Below are positions 26,601 to 40,234 of a stretch of DNA of 64,000 bases, one piece after another; position 1 is the first letter of the stretch, and each line of letters begins with the position of its first letter. A program made the position numbers and the translations under genes. The stretch lies in the NCBI GenBank assembly GCA_013399305.1, contig VXAI01000083.1, forward strand, positions 2,749,156 through 2,813,155, given 5' to 3'. The notes below the pieces were generated by a model. The model searched no databases and was not told the DNA's origin. It saw nothing but the letters and a program-made list of their open reading frames with translations. Source of the stretch: Rostratula benghalensis. Taxonomy: Eukaryota; Chordata; Aves; Charadriiformes; Rostratulidae.

Positions 26601-29600
26601 GATGCATAATCTCTGGCCAGTGTCATTTAGTATTTCATCTACTTTGAGGGTGACTTCACCAGATGCAGATGGAAGTATTTCCTCCCTTTAACAAGCAATC
26701 CCTGGGAGCATCTGTCAGAGCATTAAAACAAGTAGTTAATCACTAAGATTTATAGTTTGTAGATGCATAATACCCAATAGGAAATAATCATTTATGCAGT
26801 ACAACAGCTGAGCACAGAATTTTAAGAGGGGCTGCATAATTGACCAATGGTAATATCTGAAATAACACTGCTTAGCAAAAGATTAATTTAGTCTCATGTA
26901 ATAGGGCATAATTCAGCCCTACGGGCATCAGGAAGGCATGTTATCTTACATCCAGCATTGCAGATTGAACTTAGTGGTATTATGGAATATTTCTGTTTAT
27001 TCTCTGAAGCATACAGTATTAGCCACTGCCAGAAGCAGAATATCAAACATTTATCTGCACCTATTTCCTTCATAATGAAGGACTAATTCAATTTCATAAC
27101 AATAGGGGAGTCTAGCAATGAGTTGGAGATCAACCAGAGAACAGTGTACTGTAACAAAAGCAGCAGCCTGGTTTGGCTGGCTCCCTCAGTAGGATTAGAG
27201 TTTTGACACTTAACAATGCATTAGCCTTGGCAGACTTTGAATGATGCCTTATTTATTTATTTAAACATAAATTTCAAGTTCTGGACTCCCTTTTCAAATG
27301 GCTTAGAAGGCAGACTTAATAACAGTGTAGGATATGAAGGTGTTGTTTGCTATTTTTGTAATACTCTTATGGTTTGAAACCACATTCTGCTGTGACTTTT
27401 CTATTTGAATCTCAATGTGTGACCAGTTTAGATAAGCAAAACTTGCTCACTTTTGGGGTGATAACAGTGTTACACAACTCTGAAAGTTAAGCTGTAAGAC
27501 ACTTTGCTTCCCATTCTAACACAGGACTGCTGCAAGATTTCATTATTTGAAAATGATGAAACTCGACTAAGAGGACAAGTTGCAGCTACTGAAATAAATT
27601 AACCTCTGCAGATGACACATTTCTACGTGAAAATGAAAATCAAGCATGTAACAACTGAAAAACGTGGACTTTTATTAAAAAAAGAGAACCTTACAACTTG
27701 CATGCTAACCTTGGGAACAAGTTCATCACTTCCTTGATCTTCTGTCACCCCAAGGCTGTGACCTAGCATCACATTTATCAGAACCAATAAATATAAAAGA
27801 TTGTATTTGCAATGAAGCTGAACATGAAAGTAGAAGAAAAAAATTAGAATTTGCTTTAAGGACATCCATTTAATAATTTATAAGCTTTTAGGTAACATTA
27901 AATGATACCAAACTGTAATTTTGTTTTATTATATTTTGAATTTATATTATTTAAATTTTCATTGGTTAAAAAAGATTATAACAAGACAAAATGTGCACTC
28001 AATATAATGAAAACTACTAATCCATTTAAAATTTTGTCAAAACATGCAACTGTGGAGCTTTATACACTTTTTCATTATTATTAAGAAGGCTTCTCAACAA
28101 ATAAACCTTAAGTTTTAAAAGAGTAGATTTTTAAGAACAGTTGCACTGTCCTTCATGTTCTCCAATAATCACATCAGTTTCTACATCCAAATCAATAGTC
28201 CCTATCAAAAATCACAGAAAAAACAATTAAAAAGTCCTCACAAGTCACTACTTTTGAAAGGAGGAAAAGAGAATTTCTCCAACATAAATTTTGCTGGATT
28301 ATTTATCTGTTGCTGATCTCCATTCATCTCAAATATCTTCAAATGTATTTACTAGCCCATACCCACACCGCACCGGACACTGCTATAGAGTGCTATATAG
28401 AGCTTCCTTGGCATTTTTATTACTATAATCAAAATTCACATATATTTTTCATAATGACAGTCTGTGCATGATTCTCTAGTGCTGTACTTGCTGCCTGGCT
28501 TCTGTCCAGAAACCTCAGTTCTATTAATCTCCTACAAAGATGAGAACTGTACGTGTCCACATTTACATATATATCTAAAGGAAAGATAAGGAAAATCTCA
28601 AAAACATTATCACCAAGGATTCATAGAGAAAACTTATCCACTTTGTTTAGATAATTTTATGGAAAATTTCTTGCTGCTTTACAGTGTTTGAATAGTGATA
28701 GCCTGTGCAGTTATCACAGCGAAGTAGGAAACCCCAAGATCCATCCTACTTCCTCTGCTGTTTTCATTCTTTCTGTGAATATATGTGATTTTAGAATGCT
28801 ATAATTCAACCAGCAACCACAGGCTCCCAGTCAGAAGCAGCTAACTAGCTGTAATACCCCCTGTGCTTCAATCCACAGGCAAAAGTGTCAGGCAGATTTC
28901 TTTGCTCATTCTCTGATGTTCTTCTCTCACAGCCTGACATATTCAAAAAGTGAACAGACCAGCTGATTTACTCCACATACAGTTACACTTTTCCTGAATA
29001 TTATTCAAACTGCAAATTGTATGTCTTGCAGGCTCCTACAAGCACAGCAAACCTTTTGGGAGTTCACCTACAGGGAAGACATACTTCCACACTTATAAGA
29101 AGGGATTTAACCATATGTGGGTGCCACAAGTACAGCCTCAATAACTTTACACAGTCAGGAACCACAAAAAATCTCCCTGACTTTCTAAGACCTTTGGAGG
29201 TGCCTTGGGGCTTTTTTTTAATCTTCAGTGGGAAAAGACAAACGGACAAAAAGCCAAATTCAATTAACACTTCCCAAACTCCTGTATCATTTCATAACCA
29301 TGCATGCAGTACATATGTCCTTTTACAGAAAGCTATTTTTTCTCATATATTGGGAATGCTATCAGCCTATTTAGATACTTCGAAAGATGAAATCTGATAC
29401 CTTCTGCTGTAAGATCTGGAAATTCTACAGTTACAAATATATTGCAAAGGCCCCCTTTTTTTTTGCTGTCTTCAAAAGTCTTCTATTTTTATTCTCTATT
29501 TTCTGAGCTCCAATAATCTCATAACAGTAATGGCTGGAAACAGATATGAAAAGACAATTTTTAATATATTTCATGTATTCTTTCCATAGGGATAGGGATA

Positions 29601-32600
29601 TAGGGAATCATGTTCAGAAAGAAAAAGATTTTATCAGTGAAGGAAAACGAGAAGTCTGAAAAGAAGAGAAAGACCAAAGATTACATTAACTACTTGAACT
29701 CTTAATTAGCAGTGAGACTGCTTGTTCCATTATCGTTTTGTATTTAGTGAATAAGGTGAATGCGTTTACCTATGTTTACAGGCTACAGATAAATTTCTTT
29801 CAGTTTCATTCCAGTTTACTTAAGATGTGCAGTATAGTCTTGGCCAGAGTAATCACCAGTCATCTCATTATACAGAACGCATTTGGAGGAATACAGGTTT
29901 TTACACAAGTTCTGGCAGCATTCTAGCTGAGAAGCAAAGGCATCTGCTGATCCATTTTAAAAGTTAATACTGAAGCCAGCTACCATACATGTATACATAT
30001 GTTCATATACATACACCCTTGTGCATTTTTTCCAAGGTATTCAGTTGTTTCCTCACAAAATGAACCAATACTTACTGAGAAGAGTATGGAAGTTGCTGTA
30101 TTTTCAGAAGCATCGTATTTCTGAGTGGAATAAAAAGTTTCTCAATGTTTTATTTTTTTAGTCTTTGGTCTCAAACTCCACCTCAAACAAATAAAATTAC
30201 ACATGTAAAACCACAAAATATGTGAAGTTTTCATGCTCCTTAATCCAGTGGACAGAATGTTTAGGAATTCATGTAGAAACATATAGCATTTTTTTCTTTC
30301 TAATCTTCCTTCCACACAACCAAACCCAGGTTTCTCAATGCCTTGAACATTTCAGAAAACATCCCTGTACCGTTCATGTCCCATTGATGATTTTGGAATG
30401 CTTTATTAACATGGCTGTCCCTTTTCCCAGAAAAGAATAGTATTTTCCTTGAGGACCTCAACCTGATTCCACTATCTTTGGTTTATTTTGCTTCCATTTC
30501 TGTTATTACCTTCAGTTGCTTAATGACTTGCTTTCTTACCGAGACAGGTAAAACTTGCAGACACACAGAAAGTAAAAATCTTGAAGTCTGAGCAAAATGA
30601 ATGAGTTTGACAAAGCGGGGATGGGTGTGGGCCTATTTCAAAAGAACAGATACAGATAGACACCTTGGAATTTTTCCCTTTTCCCAGGATGCCACTAAGG
30701 AAAATTCTTCAAGTATAAAAAGACCTGCTTGCATTTAAAAAAAACCACAATCCCAACCTCCCCCCCCAAAAAAAAAACAAACCCCAAACCAACACTTTTC
30801 TGTATTATCCTAAATATCAGCAGTATATTTCAATCCCTTCCACTCAGAAATTCCTGTTCAAAAAGAATTTGTTTGTAATACCTTTTACTGCTCTAGTTCA
30901 TAGAACACAAGTGATTACGTCTGACTTTTTAAGGGTATTTTGCATGAGAGATATAAAAATTGTTTTTCCATGCTTAAATTAAATAGTTAATTTTGTCAGC
31001 ATTTCTCGTTGTTGTTCTAGCATCATTTTGAAAATTAGTGGGGAAAAAGAAAAGGAATTTATTATAATTAGTAATTGTATGATGGTTTCTTGGACCAAGG
31101 AGCTTACTCAATTCAGTTGTGTGAGATGAATAAAACAAGGACAGAAAATAAAGGATGTGGACACTGGATTGGAGTAATCAGTGAAAGAAACTGATCAGGT
31201 TTGTTTCCTCAGTATTATATAATTTCCTAATTTGCATTAATAGAAGTTGATCACATGTGCATAATGAATCCAAGGTTATCTTCTGCAGTTGTGGGTTTGC
31301 CATGCTGATCATTATCGAATGTTTTAGCCTCAATACCTCCTTAGATTACTACTGCGCATTACAAACAGATTTCCAGCTGTGCTAATATGTCTGGGAAGGG
31401 GCAGACAGATGTGCACACTTTTGGTTTGACCAATGCTTGACTCTACACACTGTGTTCATAAACAAGGCTGAACTGCCTAAACAGAAGCTCGGAAAAGAGT
31501 ACTTAGGGGAAACCATCATCTGAAAGAACTGAGAGATGTTTAGAGAAACTGTGTAATCCAATGAATGCCACTTAAGTATCAAACACTTTTCTTAACATTT
31601 TAGAACTACATCATTGTATAAAACCAAAAAAATATAAATTAGTTGTAAAGGATATACAAAACATTTACAATCATATGTAGCATGTGAAATCCAAGAAACA
31701 AATGAAAATTCTTTTTGATACACCATAAAAGTTCTTAAAAGAATATAAAAATCATATAAAATATGTAAACCTGGAGGATTATATTGCTTCAGCATTGCAA
31801 TTAAAATTCCCTATCAAGAGAATATCCTAAACCTCCTTTATATCAGTGGAAACAATACTGTAAATATTTGGGAACTTTTAGAAAAGGATGTTTTTAATTC
31901 CAGCATCTCGGACTGTCAAATATCAGTAACATGTACACAGTAATACATAAAGCATGGTAAAGCTTAGACTACAAATAGAACGATTTCAAATTCTTGTTCT
32001 TTTAATCTTCTGAACTATCAGTATTACTAATTTTTATTTTTCTATACAACACTCTTTTGGTTTAAAATAGTATTTGAGTTTATTCCTTTGAATATTTCTG
32101 TTTTTAAGCACCTGCATGCAAAAGAGAAAAGAAAAAGTCTGGAAAAGTCTATATGACTGCCTTTCAGGAGAGAACTATTTTTTGTTTCCAAATATAAGTT
32201 TTGTATCTTTGCACATTCATGGGTATTCTAAAAGTTATCTGGATTAAGCACCATCAAAGTTAACAGCCTTTCTTTATAAGACTTTATCTTTTTCATTTGA
32301 AGATGTTATTAGAATAATAAAATTGGTGCCTGGTGGGCTGAAAGCAGACTGCCATTTAACATATTTAATGACCATCTGGAGATTTTTTATTCAAAGTTTT
32401 ATTTTGTATTTTCTCTTAAGAGCTTCTTACTTTTTTTTAGAAAATCTCTTTTTTCCTTTCCAGTTTGGAATCGCTATGAGATACAAACACTCTAATTCTT
32501 TATCACTTTTTATCTCTTCATCCTTTGGTTATCAATCTGCTCAAACTAAATACAGAAAAGCAGCCATTGCTCTTGCCAGAGAAAGGCAGCAGAGAGCAGG

Positions 32601-32640
32601 CTTGAGGGCTGGAAGGTGAAGTATCCTGATTTGACACCAG
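23693..32640. other. AT-rich noncoding DNA, no confirmed gene
   Basis: About 9 kb of AT-rich sequence. Apart from the exon-like segment at 25329-25478, open frames are short and motif-free; the longest, 126 codons on the plus strand at 29017-29397, overlaps an equally open antisense frame. A C-run/A-run patch lies at 30738-30800. No RNA gene or mobile element is recognised. Confidence 0.65.
25329..25478 (-). other. Exon-like open segment, possible last exon (hypothetical)
   Basis: Read on the minus strand, a pyrimidine-rich acceptor (CGTTTGTTTTCAG) at the 25479 boundary is followed by 49 codons and a TGA at 25331-25329. The segment is GC-richer than its surroundings and encodes a mixed, soluble-looking peptide including AGSPGGLKEEAGSTG, rather than the K/N/I/F-rich peptides seen elsewhere. 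The open frame continues upstream of the acceptor for 12 codons to an ATG, so it need not be spliced. I do not recognise the peptide. Acceptor-like sites are common by chance and there is no supporting partner exon, so this is a candidate only. Confidence 0.15.
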
Positions 32641-32643
32641 AAC

Positions 32644-32650
32644 TATAAAA
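32644..32650 (+). promoter_or_regulatory. TATA-like box upstream of GC-rich island
   Basis: TATAAAA followed by GGCAG lies about 300 bp before the LTR-like segment. It matches the core-promoter consensus, but such heptamers recur by chance in AT-rich DNA, and no initiator or transcript is known here. Confidence 0.15.
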
Positions 32651-32780
32651 GGCAGAAAAAGCATTCAATGTTCTTTGCTCTCCCTTTAACCAGCTCTAGT
32701 AAACTCTTTTGAGGTTCTCGTAGTCAAACATTTGGAGGAACTAAAAATATTTATCCAAAGAAATGGAAAACAAGACTTAC

Positions 32781-32909
32781 CCTGCCTGGTAGTGCTGGTG
32801 ATCCTCCTGTGGAGCAGGTACCCCAGGAACTTGCATACGGCTTCCTCAGTGGAATTGCCTCCAGGAAGATCAGCTCATATTCTTTCATGTCCAAGGCAGC
32901 GAGCAACCT
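32781..32909 (-). other. Exon-like segment with canonical splice sites (hypothetical)
   Basis: On the minus strand a pyrimidine-rich acceptor (TTGCCTTGCCTGCCCAG) precedes 129 bases that end at a perfect donor, CAGG followed by GTAAGT. The segment is 43 codons, in phase 0 at both ends, with one frame open throughout (it includes DMKEYELIFLEAIPL). GC content is well above the surroundings. Against a gene: a second frame is nearly as protein-like but holds one TGA, the segment abuts a probable LTR fragment and may itself be relic retroelement, and I do not recognise the peptide. Confidence 0.15.
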
Positions 32910-32959
32910 CTGGGCAGGCAAGGCAAGCATCACCTACATGTGGGGGATCCCCACTTAAA

Positions 32960-33215
32960 TGCCTTTATTGGGCGTAGGAAGCAAGGTTTTGGCAGCAGGA
33001 GGGCTGCAGGGGCGGCCTCGCATCAGTCCCACAGCCAGCCACAACCAGTTCCAGGCTGTCCCCCCACAGGCCACGGCTGAACCATCAGTGGAATCAGCGG
33101 TGCTGCTGCAAAAGCGTGTCTGAGGAAGGACAAGTGTGAGGAAGAGCCCTGGGCACAGCAAGGCCAGGAAGGGAGGAGGTGAAGGGGAGTGCCAGGCCCA
33201 CTGCAGAGGCTATGG
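32960..33215 (+). mobile_element. LTR fragment, ERVL-like, solo or truncated
   Basis: A GC-rich block in AT-rich surroundings. Its wording (GGCTGCAGGGGCGGC, then AACCAGTTCCAGGCTG, GGCTGAACCATCAGTGGAA, GAAGAGCCCTGGGCACAGC and a purine-rich GGAAGGGAGGAGGTGAAGG stretch) follows, in order, an interspersed repeat common in bird genomes that I associate with ERVL-type LTRs. No internal gag, pol or env sequence follows and no paired LTR is seen, so it is a solo or broken copy. The family assignment is from memory of the consensus and the ends are uncertain; no TG...CA termini or target-site duplication could be fixed. Confidence 0.5.
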
Positions 33216-36200
33216 AGAGACCATGCAACACCATTTTAAGTAATGGGTAAACTTTGAGTTAATTCTATGTTTTCTATGTGTGTCAGATTCTTTCTGCTTA
33301 TGAAATATAAAGACTTTCTCATGTATCGCCTGTCTTTGATTATCTTTGTTAACAGGTTATGGAAGTATTAGTTGTTAATAACATGAATATTTTCTTCTGA
33401 AGACAAACACAGAGGGGAAGACCAATTTGGTCATCACACTGTAGTTGTACTAAGTGACTGGCATCACCTTCAGAAAACACTGCTCTGTCCCTGTCCTTGC
33501 TGATTTTACTTGTGTTCATTAACAAAATAATTGAACTAGATATCCTCATGTATGTTATCTGGAAGTCAATGCATAACATCCTTAAATAATTAGTGCTAAT
33601 TTATTAATGTCTTTTCAGAATTTTGTGCTGGGCAATTGTGAACTGTTGATTGAATAGCCTGTTACCATTTAAAAGTAGAAAAGACAACATATTAATATAT
33701 AGCTCTGTATATGTTAAAAAAAAACAAAGTAAAACTAGCAGGATTTTTTTTCTATCTATGCAGTTTCTATTTAAAAGATTTTTCAATTCACTTTATATGC
33801 CTGGCATACAATATAAAACTTAACAAGAAAGTTTGGCAAACTGCATTCTGGATGTTTCAGCATTTTGATTACTGTTTATGTGGTCTATTCTTTGTATACT
33901 CAATTTTTTTCTTCTTCTTTTGTGGACAATTAGGCAACTAGGATAGCAGGCATATTTCTGAGAACGCATGCCGAGAAGCATTCTCTATCTGTGTATACTA
34001 ATGGGTGCAAATTTAGCACCATTTATATATGGACACGTTAGGCAAGTAATAAACAGGGAGATAGAAGTATCTTGTAAGAAGCACTGTTGTGGGGGGAAAA
34101 AAGAGAATTGATTAAGAGTAATCCAGGACTATGGTGACATGTAGCTGACAAAGTAGAATGTCCTAAGTTTCTTAGGAATCTGAAAGAGAGCTATGCTGCA
34201 ACTGACAAGCAGCCACTGTGTGAATAAAAGATTATAAATGCATTTGTAGAGTTGTTTGTGCAGTGAGGAATGGAGTGTTCCTTTGGAAGCGACAAAGCAG
34301 AATTATTCTGGGCAATATTAGGAAGTCACTTCAAACAGCTAAGGGCATTGCTACAGCTTATCCGAGCTGTCATATCCTTGAATCACCTTTGCTTTCATGA
34401 ACAAATCTGTTGGACTTACCACCTAAAATATTTATAGTGTTCATTGTTATTGTTTATTATCCACAGCAACACATTTCAGTTCACATTTCAAATCTAAAAT
34501 GCAAGGAGAAATAAGTCAGGTTCTTAAACATGAATGAAAGAATTGTTTGGGGTGGTTCACAGATGGAATTGTTCCTTTGTGCTGAGAAGCACATCAGTAA
34601 CTGAGCTCTTTTGGAGACAATAAAATCTTACCTAATTCTAGTTCAATGTTATCTATTGCTGTCATGCAAATATTTTAATAAAATCTAAAGAAACACAGTT
34701 TACAAACTAAAAGGAAATAATCCAATATAATTTCTTATTAATACTTGTGCTTCTTGGTTGGGTTTCCTGCACTGCATTTAATGAAATTCAGAGCAGACCT
34801 CCAAACCTTCTGCCTAGCTGTGATGGAAGCAGTTCCAGCAGCATCCAGGCATTTTTGCTGCCACATGTTGCCCTACAGAGGGACATGTCAGGAAAGTAAG
34901 TCCCTGTCAAGACAGATAACTGTGGCTTCTAGTTTAAATGCTCCTATCTATGTGGACCAGCACAAGACCTCAATTGTCAGAAAAGGTCATTATGGAAGTG
35001 GAGACAGTGTCCCAGGCAATAAAAAAAACACCAAACCCAACACGCTAAAAAAGTTCTTACCAGCTAATAATAATTTAATCCTGTTGTCAAAGAATAAGCA
35101 CTCTGAGTCTACAGATCAGTGCAACATCTGCCAACTGTATCAAATTCCAAACACTATGAAAAAGGTCAATAATCCAAAGGTATTTCTAGATTTATGGGGA
35201 AGACATAAACACCAACAACTTATAAATAAGAATATCCTTCAATCCACAGACAGAGTGGGGGAGAAGAAACAAAAGCATGGGCTAAGAAAATAATTTCAAA
35301 TGGCAAGAACTAGTTTTGAATAAAAGAGATGCATAGTATATTAAATCTCTTAAGGCTTAACAAAACATGTGATGCTGATTCACAGAAAAAAAGATTCCCC
35401 TGTATTGAGCCTTATAACAACAGACAGAAATCTTGCATCATAGGTGACCAGTGGCGAAGCTTACAGTTACATCTAGGAAGAGAGATTCTTCATATAGCAG
35501 CTGCATTGCATGACTGACAGTTCCCTAAATTAGCCTTACCACATCCAACCATACAGACAGTTCATGCAAAATGACAGTTTTATTGTGCATTTTCCTTATA
35601 ATAACTATTTGCAGCAGACTATAATGGAAATATAATAAGTGACATTACAAGGAAACTAGATGTGATAGCTTAGAACCATGCAATTTCAAAAGCATTTCAG
35701 AGAATATGCATATTCAGGAGGGGAAACTCAGAAACACCGAAGAGACCATGAAAAAAGGTCTAGATATACAGGATAAATTTGCAGCAGTGCTGTAGTCTTT
35801 CACCATAGTAAAACAGACAACACACAGACAGCAGAACTGCACTAGAAACCTCAGACACCTGAGCTACATTTATCTTAATTTGCTTCCCTGACCTGTACAT
35901 AATATTTGACATGCAGCTAGTCATACATTTATATTTCTGCACTTTGACTGTGACACTCCAATTTTCTTGTTAGTGTGAAAGATTATGTATTTAAAATTGT
36001 TACAGGTATCTTTATTTCAGCTTATCATCTTAAATAAATTGAATTATAATTGAAACAGAGTAGACACATCATCATTTTCTAACAACTAAGAATTATATAT
36101 TTGTATATTCTTTCCATTGTTGGAAAATGACTGTAAAAATGGTAGTTGTTGAATATTTAAAAGTAAACAACTATCAGAATTAGAAAATGTAAACCAGTTG

Positions 36201-36609
36201 TCCTAAACTAAGGCCATATTTCAGAGTAAAAATTGAAATTTGACACTAAGTTAAACGTTACCTGGCTTCCTTCTGCATTGCAAAAAGCAGAATGATCAGC
36301 CATACATTATGCTGCAGCCAGTGAAGTACATGAAGATTTTCTGCATTGTCTGGGCTGCTTTTGAAAATTGCCAAGTAAGATTGACTTTCCACAGCAGTTG
36401 GAAGGCATTTATATCCAGTGGCTTGGCTACAGGCTGATCAAAGTTGAGTGTCCTTAAAAACAAGTCCTTGGAGTCTAAAGTACCTAATTGTGGTTGGCAT
36501 GTGGACTAAAGGCAGTCTCTGAAAGGAAAAAATAAGATTCAATTAGTGTAATTTATTTCACATTTTCATATTTCTGAAGCTTCAGCTTTCATCTCCATAA
36601 TACTAATTG

Positions 36610-36624
36610 AAAAAAAAAAAAAAA
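36610..36624. repeat. A15 homopolymer
   Basis: Fifteen consecutive A after CTAATTG. No adjacent retrotransposon body or target-site duplication is evident. Confidence 0.9.
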
Positions 36625-39600
36625 TCTTGTCATTTCTAAAGATAAATGCAAGCTGTATTTCAAACAATCTAGTATTCAGCATAATTTTTATTCTTCTAAA
36701 CTTTTATTCCTTGTTTGCTGGACTCACAACGAATCAAAAAATATTTCATGTTCCTCTTGAGTCATATGAGTGTGCCTTCATGATTCAGTCTTTTTAATTT
36801 CTTTCAGTCTGCCTCATTCTTCAGAAATGTCTTTTAGTTGAGCACTCTCTGTTAGGCTCCTCCACCATACTGCTACAAATCGCAATCTCCAACTGCTTCC
36901 TTTTTGCTTCTCTCACCATCACCATTAACAAAATGTGATTTATGAACGAGGTAAGTATGTATTCTCTGTCTCAGACTTAAAATTTATTTCAACAGAAATT
37001 AAATAATGTCTTTGGTATTCTTTGAAATCCCATGGAAATAATACTTGGGGCTGAAATTCTTCTGTGAGCCCTTCAGCTGCAGCTCCAGTGGACAAATGCA
37101 AAATGAAGGAAACTTAATATTAAAAATTGTAGAGCGTGCAATGAAACATATATTCACTGTTTCCGTCTGCACAATGTAACTGCAATAAGAACAAATATAA
37201 TGATGAAAATGTTAACAACTGCCTTTTTAATTGAAGTTGTAAACCAGAGATGGAGAAGCTGCCTGGATAGCAAGGTGAAAGCAACGACACAACTGACAAG
37301 ACAACAAGCAATCAAAATCCTGCATTCCATACAATAGCTTTGTTACACTCAGAAGAGATGACTGTCAAAAATTTACCAGGGTCATAATCATTAATCATTT
37401 TATTTGGCTGATAAGCAGGCAGCTTGCTGACTTAATTATATGCAACAGGACCCTTAAAATTCCTGTACTTACATAAATGTTGACAACACTACAGATTTGT
37501 ATTTGGGCATTCTTGTTACTCAAGTGACTTCAGAGCCTAAGCATTAATTACACTTACATAATTATTGTGTGGACAGTTAATGTGAAAGTCTGTGCTGAAC
37601 ATGGAATGTTTACTTTTTTGTCCAAATTGACATATTTGGTTTATTACCCCAGTCACAGATGTACAGCCACCCCTTCGTCAGTCTGAACTAACTGCATTAC
37701 ATTAATCAGAAAATAAAGTTTAATTTCTTTCCACCATGTACACAACAGAATAGAGACGTCATGGTTGCTAAGAAACATTCCTGTAAAAGAAACAAATTTC
37801 TACATATTCACGTCCAGAAAAGGCTGATTATGGACTGAAAACAAGCTTCTGTTAACAGGAAGCAGAGAAGTAAATTTTAATGATTAAAGATTATTCTGTA
37901 AAGCTGGAAGAACTTTAACAAGTCAGAATTTAATTTGTGGTTAAAACCATTACGCTTGGCCATTAAGCTTGGCAGATAAGGTTGAAATGTGTCCTGCAGT
38001 AAAAGATGTTAGGGACAAATACTCAAAATTGTTTATTATTTTCCTAATTATTTTTACCACCTTCTAATATATTTTATAAATAATAAAACCCTATAAAATG
38101 TACAGACTTTAATTCTTCTGTTCCAATTATACATTGGAATAGTACACACAAGAATCAGCTTTCTTTAGTAAATTTTTACTTGTTTGTAAATAGTTTAAAT
38201 TTTGATGAATCTTATATGTTTAATTCCCTTTCTAATCTCCATAGTAAAGAATATATGAAACTTTCTTTTAAAATATTTGTATAGTGAAAATATCTCCCAC
38301 CACGTACCTCTGGAAATTACCCACAGTTACTACTTCATCAGACTGGAGAAATAATTGATTTTTTTTTTCTCCAAAATATTACACAGCTGGTTATATTTTA
38401 AAGATAGTTCAACGTCAAGTTCATATATGTTATTGAGGATGCAGAATGAGAGCTGCAAATTCATATTATTTATGGAGGCCTAGATGCAAAAACCTTGTTC
38501 CTAGAAAAGATTTACCAAAGGTAATCAATACTGCAATGCAGGAAAAGGAAAATTGTAATTATCCTAAAAATCAAGAAATAATTGATTTGATTAAGAGCTC
38601 TTACTTGGTTCATCACTTAAGGTTTATTCATTATTTCATGTTTAAGCTTCATTAATTTAATCCTCAGTAAATAATTCATCTTCGATCATCTTGACATGAC
38701 TTTATATCTAGGGGTTCTGCCTTTATAGATTTTGAAACATATGTATTTTGATGGAATATATGTTGCAGATGTCCTATAGCTTTCCTCACACTCTAAACAT
38801 GAAAGCATTTGAAGGAATTTATTTTGTTAAACTTGCTGAATACTAATACAGTGACAACTATGACTAGAGCTATACTTAGGTGTGCAATTTTTAATTTTTT
38901 TTTTCCATATTAGTCTTTAAAACCTTTTTGTCCAAAAAAGTTTCCTTCAGTCTCTACAGACATTAAAGGAAAATAATCCAGTATACTTCATACCAGAAGA
39001 GAAGCATTAACTTCCAAAAGTTCTGCATAATTCTTGCAATTTCAGTTAATGAAGAACTATATTATCCCATCATGTTATATCTATGTACATTAGTGCTATA
39101 TTGGTTAAGAGGGATACTGCTTCATAGTTTATGCCTTGTCAACTTCAAACACACCCACACTGTTTGACAAAAATAAATTGTACATTTACTTGTCATTTCA
39201 ATACTGATGTTGTTTGAAAATATTATTACCGTAAGCAGCAAACATAAATCACATTATTTTGTTATTAAATCCTACCCAGGTATCAACCTAAAGAACTCCA
39301 GAGTTATTCCTAAAAGAAGAAAGTAAGCAAAGTAAAGCATATCCTAAGAAAGGTTAAAATAAGAAATACAATTACAAGTTCATTTATGCTTTTACCTAGA
39401 TCTAAACTGCATTGCCATTATTGCTATATTGTTCCCTGATGTATTTCTGTAGACTGTATATCTACAAGCAATGGCTTTGAATATCACAGCTAACAGAAAG
39501 AGTAAATAGGAGCCAAATCTGAATGGTTGAGAGAAGTTAAGTCACAGTGATCAACAAATTACTAGGCTTTTGACACCCAAAGAAAACCTGAATGTCTGCT

Positions 39601-40228
39601 GAAAGACTGAACACTGTGAACAGAGGAACTTGTAATTCCCTTAATGTAAACAAATACCACAGCTTATAACTGCTAAACTAGTCAAACTGAATTTGACTCA
39701 CGAACACCTAATTGTGCTTAATCATTAAATTCTAGGTTAACCTGAACCGTGTTCATTATTTCATCAGTGGAAACAGGACTTGTTAAAATACAACACTGCA
39801 AAAAGTGCACATTCTTCAAGAAGTAGAGGCATTAATATGCAAATACATATCAAATATGTTTAGCATACATAAATATATGCTTAAATTTTAACATACTTAA
39901 ATACAAGGAATGCTTTAAAAATCACTAGTCTTATTTGAAGAGACTATGCCATTACTGACCTGAAATTACCATTCTAATCTTAGCAGATTTGATTCCTTTC
40001 CCACCATTGCATCAAATTTACATAATAAGCGATCTCAATTTTTTAAGTATCATTGGTTCTTGTACTTTGGGATAAAGCAATAACTCTGTTAGCTACTCAC
40101 CAACTAGATGGTATTTACTAGTTTTTCATATTGTTTTAACTCATTTGGACATCTGCCAAACCTGCTGATGTCAAAACCATTCCATTATTGGTGTGATGTG
40201 CAGTTTTTCTATGTTACATTTTTTAAAT

Positions 40229-40234
40229 TTTATT
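40229..40234 (-). terminator. Possible polyadenylation signal (AATAAA)
   Basis: First canonical AATAAA on the minus strand downstream of the exon-like segment ending at 40762. An ATTAAA variant occurs earlier, near 40592-40597. Both hexamers are frequent by chance in this base composition. Confidence 0.15.

Noticed and set aside
29017..29397. 126-codon plus-strand frame
   Set aside because: No motif or splice context; an antisense frame over the same bases is open as well.
34818..34895. 78-bp segment between an acceptor-like CTTCTGCCTAG and a donor-like AAA/GTAAGT
   Set aside because: Weak base rate: GTAAGT alone is expected dozens of times in the window, and no coding or other support is present.
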